Source: Branchiostoma lanceolatum
Taxonomy: Eukaryota; Chordata; Leptocardii; Amphioxiformes; Branchiostomatidae
Assembly: GCF_035083965.1 (NCBI RefSeq)
Contig: NC_089738.1
Location: 10,442,734 to 10,506,733 of the forward strand
Direction of reading: 5' to 3'
DNA length: 64,000 bases
In this document: positions 1 to 21,174 of the stretch, piece by piece
Layout: each line of letters opens with the position of its first letter
How positions within the stretch are numbered: the first letter of the stretch is position 1
The notes under the pieces: generated by a model
Told to the model about the DNA's origin: nothing
What the model saw: the letters and a program-made list of their open reading frames with translations, nothing else
The model's database searches: none
Translations under genes and position numbers: made by a program

Positions 1-1208
1 AGTGTTGTCAACTGAACAAAACTTGCAACACTATCAGTCGTCTTTCCGGGTATTCTATCGTATACAACTTCCACATGAAACATAACGTGAATTGTTTAGC
101 TTCTATGACTTCTATCTTTTTTCTTTTTTTCAAATAACAAAATGACAAGTCACGTACGACGCAGCCGTTTCCAACCGAATGCAATCTTTAATAATCCCAT
201 AAACGTACTTTCTACTTAATGCAGCTGGTTACTCTCAACTATAGCAGACAAATGCACGTATCCTCACATGGCAGTAAAATAGATGCCTAGATTCAGCTTA
301 TAATTTGCTACTTCGGAAGTCTACAACTTAACGAGCTGTTTCCAATACTTTAATACATTAATTACACAGCCGTGGACGTTTTGTTCGTTCTATCAATACA
401 TGTACACAAAATGTTGTGCCCACTCGTAAAATCGTTAATAAGAATATATCAAATACTCATTTATAGTACATATCTACTTACGATACGTTCGTAGTGTACC
501 CAAATCAATACAAAATATGCTATGCATATATGATTAAAAGTAACATACTCAGTGTACTCAATAGTTGTTTGCTATAACATATTACAGATGACCATAAAAA
601 TCTCGGCAAGGCAACAATAGTACAGCTAGAAATATTTGTATGTTTGTTTCATACATACACACACGTATTTCTAACATGAGACTTACTAATCATTATATAC
701 CACAAAATATTAACACCTCAATCATAATTTCCACAGATGTTTGTAAAATGGTGGCTATAGTTGGGTTTAACCCAATGCATACTATGATAACGATTTTGAT
801 AAAAATTGAACGTAAAATAAAAGAGAATATTAACTATTCTAATATTACACATATACAAAAGACAGATGTGGTCTAAAACACTTGCATAATCATCAATGAT
901 GCTTGGATCCTTTCCTGTAAAAGTTATTTTTCTCAAAATACATTTTTGTAGACTCGTACAATGAGCAAAACTTAATGTGGCAGTACAAATGTACTATCAT
1001 GAAATGCGTCGTCAAAATAAGCTATTTTTACAGGCTCGTGCATTTGACATGATAAACAAAGTAAGCAACGGCAAGCTCCATCTACAATGTAGAAAATAAA
1101 CTCTAATACAAGCATATATTGTACTTACACCTCAGAATATCCATATATTTTCCACTTTTCCTTTGTATCTTCCCGGCCGTATCTATGATGACATGATCAT
1201 AGCTATAT
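1..1208. other. 3' flank of the cytokine receptor gene, no gene seen
   Basis: AT-rich sequence with only short ORFs that show no recognisable protein features. It must hold the 3' UTR of the minus-strand receptor that ends at 1209, but I could not identify a convincing polyadenylation signal. Confidence 0.5.
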
Positions 1209-11666
<10,458 letters not shown>

Positions 11667-12649
11667 TTCCTCAAGTTCCCGTTTCCTCCTTCGTTACGTC
11701 ACGTAGCTACAGGTGTTAAGGTCACCTTTCTAGGGTGTCTTCAAGTCGCAAGCCACACAGATTTCAAGATTTGTGGAGGGCCTGAGGACACTTGTAGCGC
11801 ACGTTTAATACCACAGCACTGCTGAAATAAAATGTTACAGTGTGGGGGTGTAGACTTCTGAGAAGAGCCGTTGAACCGGATGGTTTCGATGACTGTTTTT
11901 TCTGGGAACAGGAACCGTACTACGATGTATAATACATGTACGTCAGAAGTATCAGAATTAAAATTTGAATAATACCGAGAAATGGTGAGTCATAACACAC
12001 TGTTTGTATGATGAGAGACTCATACGTAGGATACACGGTTTGTTTCTTTTCTTTTGTTTTCTTGAAAGTGTTACGGCTTTACGGTCGCGAAATGTTGATT
12101 TGCCAAAGCGACCCCTCCTCACGCAAAGGTAGTCACACCTGGTGACCTTTGACAGCCGATGACGCAACACCTTTGCAACTAACCAATGAGAGGCTACCAT
12201 TGCCCGCCTAGTGTTAAGTTATTCTTACGTAATACCCTTAGGTATGAAGGTCTGTTTGATGACAGACATAAAGTTGACAAAACAGACGTTTATTTTCAAG
12301 TTCAACGCAATGTCACAAGCATGTTAGTGAATCATCAGCTGCAGATATTTGACTTTTGTAAGTAAAGAAATAGTAGAACGAACTTGATGCAAAAACTACT
12401 GAGAAAATAAGTACTCATGTGTGTATCCGGAATTCTGGTAACGTTGTAACGGTTTCTGATTTGTAGCGTTGGATACAGTTGCATGTATTTTATGATAATT
12501 CATGTGTAGAAAATAAAAACACAGCTTTTGCATGAAATTACAAGCAGCAATTGATACCATATCCCGCTTTCGTAACCAAAATTGTATATAGTCCTTACAA
12601 AACGTATTTATTTGTTGTGTGTTGATTAACTTTGCTAGCAATTTTTCCA

Positions 12650-12830
12650 GGGTCATCCTGCCAGCAGTAGAAAAAAATGCACTACTGACAGAATGATCCT
12701 GTCAGCAGTGCAATTTTTCTACTGTTGACAGGATGATCCTGTCAGCAGTGGAAATGTTTCTACTGCTGACAGGGTGATCTTGTCAACAATGCAAACTTTT
12801 CTACTGTTGACAAGATCATCCTGTCAATAG
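12650..12830. repeat. Tandem 40-bp self-complementary repeats upstream of POLD3
   Basis: GATCCTGTCAGCAGTG-type units start at 12695 and 12735 and recur near 12776 and 12815 with about 40-bp spacing. Each is followed by a near reverse complement (CTACTGTTGACAGGAT), so every unit can fold into a hairpin. The block ends about 165 bp before the POLD3 start codon. Confidence 0.85.
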
Positions 12831-12966
12831 CCACTTCGTTAGAAAAACTTTCCCACAACCACCTGTTGTTGTGTCAGCTCACATTGTACGACATGACGCA
12901 AAATCGAAGAAATCGCTGTTTTACGACAGTTTCAAATCGTATCCTACCGTGCGCACTTTCGTCCCA

Positions 12967-12976
12967 GGGGACTTTC
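12967..12976 (+). promoter_or_regulatory. kappaB-like site
   Basis: GGGGACTTTC matches nine to ten positions of the classical kappaB consensus and lies immediately before the E2F site. A single short match, so the functional claim is weak. Confidence 0.3.
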
Positions 12977-12977
12977 A

Positions 12978-12990
12978 TTTCCCGCGAAAA
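12978..12990 (+). promoter_or_regulatory. E2F-type site at the POLD3 start
   Basis: TTTCCCGCGAAAA contains the E2F consensus TTTCCCGC and a near match on the opposite strand. It lies six bases before the POLD3 ATG. E2F control of replication genes is well established, so the site fits an S-phase subunit of DNA polymerase delta. Confidence 0.6.
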
Positions 12991-12996
12991 AACAAA

Positions 12997-15900
12997 ATGG
13001 CGGCATCTGAGTTAGATGGAATGTATCTGGAGAATTTGGACGAATTTGTCCACGACGAAGGAAAAGTGGTGAGTAAGATATCATTACTACAAAAACGAGA
13101 CATTTGTATTACCTTATGCACTTATTGTTGTTGTTTATTTTCCGCCAGGAAGGTACTGTCACGGGATAGAAAATTGTCAGAACGCACCATGCCCCCCTCC
13201 CCCATCGAAAGAGAAAAACACATGTTTACAGTAGAACTTACTAGAAGAGAAAGGATTTTCTTGTTGTTTATCAGCAGTGTGTACTATAGCAAACATGTTG
13301 AAATTACGAACTCATTTTTGCAGGTCACCTATAAGTCCCTGAGCCATACTTTGAATGTCCACGTCAACCAAGCCAAACAGTGAGTACAATTTTTTTTTTA
13401 CTTACGGTTTTTTATTTTATGATTTCATATTGAAAACTTTTCAGGATCAGATACATGTTTTTGTACGTAAGTTACACAGTCTTGACCTGGACTATAATAG
13501 GTAGAGCTTTGGTAGAATCGAAACAGGAAATTTTCTTCTACCAGTTGATTTCACAATGAAATTGAATAGAAAACACAAAAAGGTCACAAATAAGACATCC
13601 CAGTGAATTAGTAGCTTCTTCCATTGACCCCTTGACCTGTCATGTATGATACTTTCTGTCACTCCCACAAGTCTGACCTTTGCGATGACACCAACTTGAC
13701 AGTCAGTTCCTGCCGCTCTACTGACAGTGTGTTCAGATAGCTTCGAAAACACAAGAACATAACGAACAGACACTCTAACAAAAGCAAAACTACATACACG
13801 CAGGCAAAAATGTAAAGACAAGTCCAGAAGCTATGGGCAAATAATGTCATGAATCATTGATGTCCATTTATCCTTTTGTAGAATGTTGTTCAGCTTTGTG
13901 GAAAAAAGCAGGAAAGAGAAGAAACCTGTTCATGTGACTTACTTGGTAAATGGAAGACAAAAGACTGAAGATGGCACGGTAAGAACCACTTTTATTCTTA
14001 TTATTTGAAAACCTTTATTTGTATTTTCATCATTATTAATGTTGCATGCCTTTGTATTTAATTATATGTATTTATTTTGTAATTTCAGGTGTGTAAGGTT
14101 TGTGTAGCCAAGGATGACAATCTAGAAGGTATGAACAATACCATTTATTTTGTTGTTGTATTCCATTTCTTCCATTACCTCTTATAGTATGGTAATACCA
14201 CAGTAACAATGATTAAGCTAGGCATTGAATACGGTATCTTTGTCTCAAATCTTTGTTTTTGTTATGTTTAGAGAAATTGCATGTACTTAAGTCGAAATGC
14301 TACACATGAACTACTAGTAACATTTTGAAAATACTATCATTTTTATTCCTTTACAAAAAGTAGAAAGTAGATATGACATTTGTTTGAATCTTTCTGGTTT
14401 TTTTTTTCTCTAGCTGTCAAGTCGTCTCTTGAGACAGTTTCCAGTGTCCATGTGTACAGTGTGCAGAAAGCTGACCTAAAGGACTCTAACCCCCTGTATA
14501 TGTCTGACTATGACATTAACAAGAACATACAACTGTCTGCCAGGTACTTTAAATTCATCTAATGTAATTGAAATTTTTGCAGTGGTTTTATTTTTGCGTT
14601 TTTTTAGGTGTCCGCTTCACTACAAAGACAACTAAGACCGCCACAAAATATTTGTTTCCATTATGTGAATTTGAGACTATTGCAAACTTAAAGCCACCGT
14701 GAACGCTCATTTTCTCCTTACTGCTCATTTTCTCCTTAATCAAATCACTGCAAACTTAAAGTCATTTATAGTAGTAAGTAATGTAGTACTCTTAGTTTTC
14801 AGTTTGTTGTCTTGTTGAACAAGTCGTTGTACCTTATTTTCAACATTTGAAATGTAGTATTTTAACCTGTTCAAATGCTTCTTCTAATTATCTCCTTCCC
14901 TTTGGTTTACTATTGTTCTTTTTTTCTTCTTTTACAAATAGCTTGAGTGCCGTTAAGTGTCCACAAGCCCAGCCTCGAGATTCTGACGAAATTAATCAGC
15001 TTGAAGAGGAGAAGAGGTTGCAAGTGCTGTCCAGCACACCGGGGTCTAGTAGCAAGCAGCCAGTAAAAGGCAAAGTCCAACCTAAAAAGGAGAGTGAGCA
15101 GTTGAAGGCTGCTTCTTCCTCTTCTACTGCAAGTGCACCTCAGCCTAAAGCAGGGAAAGCTAAGGTTTGTTTATGTCTCCTTTTGAAAATAAATTTTGAA
15201 TTTTTTTTAGAAGTTTGAATGAAATGCAACTAACTTTTGTCATGTATGTGCAGTGATCAAAATGTATTTTGATATCAGAGACTTTTATACTTTAACTTTC
15301 TGAGAATATAAACATTTATATGTGAAAATCAACTTTATTTCTGCTAGGGACAGACCACAATGGCACAAATGTTAACAAAGAAGGCCACAAAGGAACAAGA
15401 GACCAGTGAAACAGCAAAAACAGACAATGGAGGAAAGGAAAACAAAGATAGCAAGGCAAGACAATTTCATATGTAATGCAACAGTATCTAGAAATGCACA
15501 ACATTGTGTGTAATAAAGGAAAAGATATATAACTACAGCTGTACCTTCTAAAAGATTCACATTGTTACGATGTTGGTTTGATAGACCTGTGAACATTGTT
15601 TTTTTAATATCAAAAAGGAATTTTGAAGATTTTTGAAGATTTAGCATGTTGTGAAGTAGAATACTGTAATTAAATCTTGAAATGTTTGATGTAGTTTGAT
15701 TTTTATGGCTTTTTAGTTAATGACACAGCAACTTTGCATTTCCAGTGTGTTATACTACTGTAGCCCAGAATTATTTTGACTGCAAACTTCGAAAATATTT
15801 ATGACAAGGGCAATAAAACATGATGACGTCATCCATATGGTTCCAAAAACTATATTTGGAATCCTTATGTTCTTTGCTACCAATATTCAGTACAAAATAA

Positions 15901-18644
15901 TTTTTCTCTCACTTCTTTACTGGTAGAATAGTACAAAGTCAATTTCACTGGATTAGCCGCCCTGCAAACCTTAAAACATTGCCAAAAACCTCCTTTCCCA
16001 ATCCACTACAAAATTAAGTCCTGGTGAATTTACGACTTGCCTAAATGATGTAGAAAAGGGGTTGGTAAAGAATTGAAAAAGTTCTTAATGTACAAGATGA
16101 ATTACAATATTACTGTTACGGTTCCCAAAATGTTGTGTCCTCTTTGTCCTTTTCTCTCTAGAATGTGCCTACTGGTGGAAAACCCAAACCTAAAATGGGA
16201 GGAATGATGGCATTTATCAATAAAAACCCCGCAGGTAAGGGAAACTTCATTTTTGAATTTTTTACAAACTTGTCCATACGTTCATTTATTTTGTGTACTG
16301 TAGACATATGCTGATATGCAAACTGCAAAACTTTGTCTTTCAGTTAAATCTACTGATGCATCCAAAGAATCAAGTAAACCATTTGATCAGAAAAATGGAA
16401 AACAAGACAAAGTGATAAAACAAGAAGAGGTCACAAAGAAAGAAACAAGCAAGAAAACAAGCAAAGTATCAGCAACAGCTAAAGGAAAAGAGGATGCAAG
16501 GAAAAGGTAAGAGATTCAATATCTTACAAGTTGTATGATATGCTATTTTGAATTATGTATTCATGTTACAGTATATGTTCAAATCTAACCATCAACGGCT
16601 CTTTCCCACTGGTCATGATACTGTAATAAATTTAGATTGTCAGTCCACTTTCAAATGCAGTTTTACCACTAAATTGTGTTCGATACTTAACTGATTATGT
16701 AAATTGTCTGTTGTGCAAGCATAGGTTTTGATAGCTTATAGTTGCTTATTGTTAGAGAAAAGGAGCACGCTCCAACTCTTGCAAACATCATGTAAACTCT
16801 CTTAATAATACTTATGTACTCCTTTTCTCTTACAGTGGTGCCAAGTCAAAGAAAATCAAAGACATGTCATCTTCAGATGAAGGTACAATGTATGATAAAT
16901 GTTTTCACTTTTACAAAACTAAGAAACTTGTATAGACTTGCTCAAATTTCTTAGCAGTAAATTGCTTTACAGTGATGGGAAAATTTCATCATCATCATCA
17001 TGTCGGGCAAGTTGCCCAGACTAAGTCAGCCCTCTTCCTCCATTCGCTACGGTCCGCCATTAAGTGCTCTAGATCTTCGGCCCTCACCCCAACGTCCCCA
17101 GCAAGTTGGTCAATGTAGGTCCGTCGGGGTCGCCCGACACTGGAGAAAATTTAGATTTTCTTAACTCTTTTTTTTTTACATTACCTTGAAGATGAAGACT
17201 TGGCCCCAAAGAAGAAGAAAAGGAGAAGAATACAGCAGCCAGAGTCTTCAAGTAGCAGTGAGGAAGGTCTGTTGTTGTTTTGCAAGTGATACATGTACAT
17301 TACAGGCTACTGTATGATAAATCAATCCTGACTGTCCATCACAATTAGCAGTTCAACCAATGATGGCGTGGCAATTAGTGGTTCGGCCAATGACAGAGTT
17401 GCTGCATGTCTGATTTTTATTCTTTTAAAGTTTTATTTTATCTGCATTTCTATGTTTTAATGGAGTTGGGCAGTGCTACGGTATCATTCTATTAGTTTGA
17501 ATTTTATGTATCCAAAAACGATCACAAAACATTTGTTAATCCCCTTGTTTTTGATGCATTTTTATTAAAGATAATTTCCTCTCTCTATTTTCTGTGCATT
17601 TGTGTATGTTGCTGTCTTTAGTCTGACTTGTTTCTATGAAATCCAACAGAAATGTCTGAAGATGAGATGGTGATCCCACCAACCCCACCCCCAGAGCCTC
17701 GTGCCCTGTCCCCCTCCCCTCCTCCATCCCCTGAACCCTCGCCACCCCCCTCCCCACAACCTGACACCAAGTCCAGCAAGAAGACCACAAAATCTGTCAA
17801 CGGTGCTGGTGGTAAAAGGAGGAAACACAAGAGAGTTCTTAAGTCAAAGCAGTTTGTCAATGAGGATGGATTCATGGGTAAGTACTGTAAATACAGAAAT
17901 GTTGGCGGTGGTTTTATTTTCCGGGTGAACTTAAAACCACCGTGAACCTTTTGCCCACACTCCATTTTCTCCGTACCGCAAAATAAAAACCATGCAAACT
18001 TAAATGCATTTACAGTACAATTTAGTTTTTAGGTCGAAAATATGTGGAGAAAATGTTCCATATACGAATGGAATTCTACTGATTTCGCATTTGTTCAACC
18101 AATGGCATTTAAAGTATAGAAGTGTAATGATCACATTTGCACAATATTATTTCTTTAGCTCTTTACATTTATTGTTTTGATAATCTAGATGCAATTTTCT
18201 GTGAAAGTTAAACAACAATTTGTTGTTTAACTTAAACAGAAAATTGTATCTGAAAGTGTTTTATTGTAAGAAGACTTCATGCATTTACAGTGCATTTATT
18301 TAACTTGAAAACTCAACAATAATTAACAGTTACTTCAGTTTTTTTATCAAATGTAGCAAAGACTTTGAGTGTTGGATGAGCAAATACCTGTAAAAGTATT
18401 TTATGATTTTCTAATTCAATGTTGTTGTTCTTTTCTTTTGTTTTTTTCAGTGACAGAGAAGGTTTATGAGAGTGAGTCTACAGATGCCTCAGATGTAGAA
18501 GAAGAAAAAGTCAAACCAACTGGACCTTCCAAACCGGGTACTCAGACCAAGCAACCTTCCCCTGAAAAAAAGAAACCATCGCCCGTAGGAAAATCCACTA
18601 AACAGGCTGGTATCATGAGCTTCTTCAAAAAGAAGGCAGCTTAA
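12997..18644 (+). CDS. POLD3: DNA polymerase delta subunit 3 (p66), 13 exons, 501 aa
   Basis: Accessory subunit of polymerase delta (also polymerase zeta) that bridges the B subunit and PCNA. Exons: 12997-13068, 13324-13379, 13882-13978, 14089-14128, 14414-14543, 14942-15164, 15348-15455, 16162-16234, 16344-16506, 16836-16882, 17192-17266, 17650-17877, 18451-18644; all in frame. The N-terminal winged-helix region (residues 1-135) matches vertebrate POLD3 closely: YLENLDEFV, VTYKSLSHTL, VHVNQAKQML, HVTYLVNGR, VYSVQKADLKDS. The middle is Lys/Ser-rich and disordered, with MGGMMAFINKNPA, an acidic/basic KKKRRR stretch and a proline-rich PPTPPPEPRALSPSPPPSP segment. KRRKHKRVLKSK and VTEKVYESES are also family hallmarks. 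The C terminus QAGIMSFF (489-496) is a canonical PIP box. Slightly longer than human (466 aa). The start was chosen from alignment of MAASELDGMYLEN with the family and the E2F site just upstream. Confidence 0.97.
14575..14770. mobile_element. Degenerate MITE-like repeat in POLD3 intron 5
   Basis: Contains CTTAAAGCCACCGTGAACG followed by CATTTTCTCC, the same blocks as the element at 17.9-18.0 kb. Ends are eroded. Confidence 0.45.
15456..16161 (+). other. GC-AG intron in POLD3
   Basis: Exon 7 ends AGC AAG and the intron begins GCAAGA; it ends TCTCTCTAG. Only this GC donor keeps phase 0 into the next exon (AAT GTG CCT). The nearest GT (CATAT/GTAATG, at 15471) would shift the frame. GC-AG introns are a minor but established spliceosomal class, normally with a strong AAG/GCAAG context as here. 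Confidence 0.75.
16985..17145 (-). mobile_element. 3' fragment of a LINE (non-LTR retrotransposon)
   Basis: On the minus strand this encodes GRPRRTYIDQLAGDVGV, then DLEHLMADRSEWRKRADLVW, then a stop inside a TGATGATGATG tail. The pattern GRP-x-R-x-Y-x-DQL ... M-x-DR-x-x-WR is the recurrent C-terminal signature of reverse-transcriptase ORFs in non-LTR elements, and a short simple-repeat 3' tail is typical of them. It is 5'-truncated and inserted antisense in POLD3 intron 10. Confidence 0.75.
17883..18017. mobile_element. Small MITE abutting the POLD3 exon-12 splice donor
   Basis: Ends TACTGTAAAT and ATTTACAGTA are inverted repeats; internal CGGTGGTTTTATTTT pairs with AAAATAAAAACC-type sequence. 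It begins five bases into intron 12, directly after GTAAG, so the donor context borders the element. Confidence 0.65.
18186..18255. repeat. Palindromic hairpin in POLD3 intron 12
   Basis: AGATGCAATTTTCTGTG and CAGAAAATTGTATCT flank a nearly perfect inner palindrome AAACAACAATTTGTTGTTTA. Confidence 0.7.
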
Positions 18645-20410
18645 AGATCTTCTTTGTCAAGTGATATACAAAAAAAAAAGTTATGAAGTCTTGTCTGAAA
18701 GTCATTGAAGGTTCTATTTTTTGGGAATAATAGATTGGAAAGAAATATACATGTACATTGAAGATTTACTGAAATCTGTTTTGAAAGACAGATCATTTCT
18801 TGATGTGATTCATGGAATATGACATTGTGATTTAGTATGATCCTAGAAACGCAGGAGGACTTTTGAAAGGGGCTGAATGGATTAGTAGGCATTTCACTAT
18901 TCAGATAGATGTACGAAAGTTGTTGTTTTTCAGGACACTAAATCTCTAAGAAATGTAGACTAGTTATCAATAATTAAGTTTTCTAAGAACTTATGCTAAC
19001 AAGGGATATAGTTGTGATTAAAGATAGACAAAGCGCTGTACATAACAAAATATTTTGTGAGATATAGCTCCATTAGTAAGATTGTATCAGTGTCAAACAA
19101 AGTATACATTTATCTAAGTGAAGTACTGAGAAAAGAATGGTTTTTCCAGAAGGCAAAAATGGATATTATCTAGAAGCTGTATTGAAATGAAAAGTACTTA
19201 TGTTTGAGGATAATAGTAATATTTTAGGTCTTTCCTTTCCTCAGATGGGATTGGCCTCTGTTGTTTGTCACTTTGATATTTTGATATTTTGATACACATG
19301 CAAATTTAGACTTAGTATATAAAATTGGTTTGTATATTGGATGATCCTCACTTATTTACATTTTTTTGTACATTAGTATCAAAGTCACTTAATATCATTT
19401 ATCAATTAAACATTGCAAACATATTCAGTATTCCTTTTTTCTTTGAATCTCAATTCTAAAGCAAGCACCATTAAATTTGCAAGCCCATCATATTATAAGA
19501 TTCATGCAACTCATATACATATTTTGTACTTCAAACTCTTAAAGGCTTTAGATAGTTACATCTCATGTGTTTTGTTATTTTTCTTGTTATATCTAACATC
19601 GTTATTGCTCGCTTTTTAGCTGCCACTGATGCAGGCTACCATTCCTTTCCAGCTTCTTTTGCCCACCACTTAGTTCTTTACCCCCATTTGCATCAAGTCT
19701 TACTCAACAGTTCTCTTTCAGATACATTGTAGATTATTGCCCCCCTCCCCATCTTCTCTATCTTTGTTTAGCCAAACACCAACAGACAATAGAAACAGAT
19801 CACGGTATACGTGTACAAGAAATGCCTTTATTTGTTCAGATCAATTGTTACTTGTTATTTTAAAATGTTTCAGATTTTGGTGTATATGAAAAAGTTCAGA
19901 GAGCAAAGAAAGCAGAAACCTTCATTGATACTTAAGTGACTCTTTCAATTTGTATTCTGTGTATACAGCAAATTATATCCTTTGCCTAGTTGCAAATAGT
20001 GTCACCTTACAAACTTCTATTGTACTCTAGCTATAGGTGACTTGCAGTACAGGGCCCTTATATTCTAATGTTTGCTAACAGTTACTCCAAATTCACAGTT
20101 TACAGAATTCTGGTATGGCTATTTTTGTACATTTTGATAAATAAATTTCAAATAATGCATGCACTTCCTATGTTTGATATTAATGAAAATTTAATAATTT
20201 ACATTCCTTTAGCACATTCAAAATAATATGTACAAACACAGATACGTAACAACTGAATCCAGATACAATACATCACACCCTGTATTCTCCTGCTTTAAAG
20301 AAATTGACAAATAATATGTTGGACTCTGTATTACGATGCCCAATATCTCAAATACAAATGTAGTAACACAGAAATAGCAAAAAAGTCTATTGGAAAGAAT
20401 GTTCTTGATA

Positions 20411-20605
20411 CTCTCCAAGCAGAGGATTAGGCTCCGGCTTGCTTTGGATGTCTTTTTAGGCGTTTTTGTCAGGATTTCTATTATGTCAGCTTTTTTTTGT
20501 CTAGTACAATGTACAAGGATACACAAGGTTAACAAAACAGAAAACCTGCAAAAAAACTTCAAAAGATGTCCAAAACAAGCTGGAGCCTAACTTCTGCTTG
20601 GAGAG
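20411..20605. mobile_element. MITE of the CTCCAAGCAGA family
   Basis: Left end CTCTCCAAGCAGAGGATTAG and right end reverse complement CTCTCCAAGCAGAAGTTAGG; the inner arms also pair (GGCTCCGGCTTG / CAAGCTGGAGCC). Left flank is TA; the right flank is AA, probably mutated. Related copies lie at 46435-46567 and 49136-49250. Confidence 0.75.
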
Positions 20606-20988
20606 AAGGTTCTTGAATGAGTCGGAAGGTTGTTTGAATATAGTTTCTACTTTTGCGTATTTGGTTAGTGGCATCCCTTGGATCTGTATCATGATGTTGG
20701 ATATATTAGCTTTCAAATGTGTATTTTACATAGGCTAAAGCTACATGTTGGGTGAATTATTTGCATAATTTATACTGTTAAAAGCATCTTTTCTAGATCT
20801 AAAGCTGCCTGGTTAGTTCAAAGGGTATGTAATTTCATGAAAATGCTTTTTTTTTACAATGCCAGCTAATACATAAATGCAGAAATATCTACACCATTTT
20901 GTTCAAATTGCTCAATTTCTGTTGCCTTGGACGATTCTACAAATTTGGACAAAAGAATGGCAATTTTCATGGCTTTTGCCCCCAACCT

Positions 20989-21084
20989 TAGCCTGGGTAC
21001 CATCCTCCATAGTTACCACTGGCTCATTCTTTTCACTTGCAAACAGAAGGAGCCAGCGGTAACTAAGGAGGCTAGTACCCAGGT
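20989..21084. mobile_element. Short palindromic MITE
   Basis: AGCCTGGGTAC...TAGTTACC...CTGGCTC on the left pairs with GAGCCAG...GGTAACTA...GTACCCAGGTT on the right. About 96 bp, just beyond the CHRDL stop codon. Confidence 0.7.
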
Positions 21085-21174
21085 TACCCAATCCGTCTAA
21101 TTCAGAGTATTTTCCCATCCATAGTCCTGTCATAGAGTGTTGGGGGCATGTCCGTTATGCACACACTTGCATAT

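Larger units (their letters stand above)
11667..12996. promoter_or_regulatory. Head-to-head intergenic region between receptor (minus) and POLD3 (plus)
   Basis: The two start codons lie 1,330 bp apart and point away from each other, so this stretch must hold both promoters. No TATA box is evident near either start codon. The POLD3-proximal end holds a hairpin minisatellite, a kappaB-like site and an E2F-type site. Whether one bidirectional promoter or two separate ones are used cannot be seen. Confidence 0.6.
18645..21174. other. Convergent 3' UTR/intergenic region between POLD3 and CHRDL
   Basis: AT-rich and without convincing ORFs. It holds the 3' ends of both converging genes. An AATAAA at 20140-20145 is a candidate plus-strand polyadenylation signal for POLD3, which would give a 3' UTR of about 1.5 kb; ATTAAA variants occur earlier. 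Two inverted-repeat elements (20411-20605, 20989-21084) lie near the CHRDL end. Confidence 0.5.

Noticed and set aside
12871-13383. Longer POLD3 N terminus from an upstream ATG
   Set aside because: It reads through the exon 1 donor and has no family similarity; the ATG at 12997 gives the conserved N terminus and consistent splicing.
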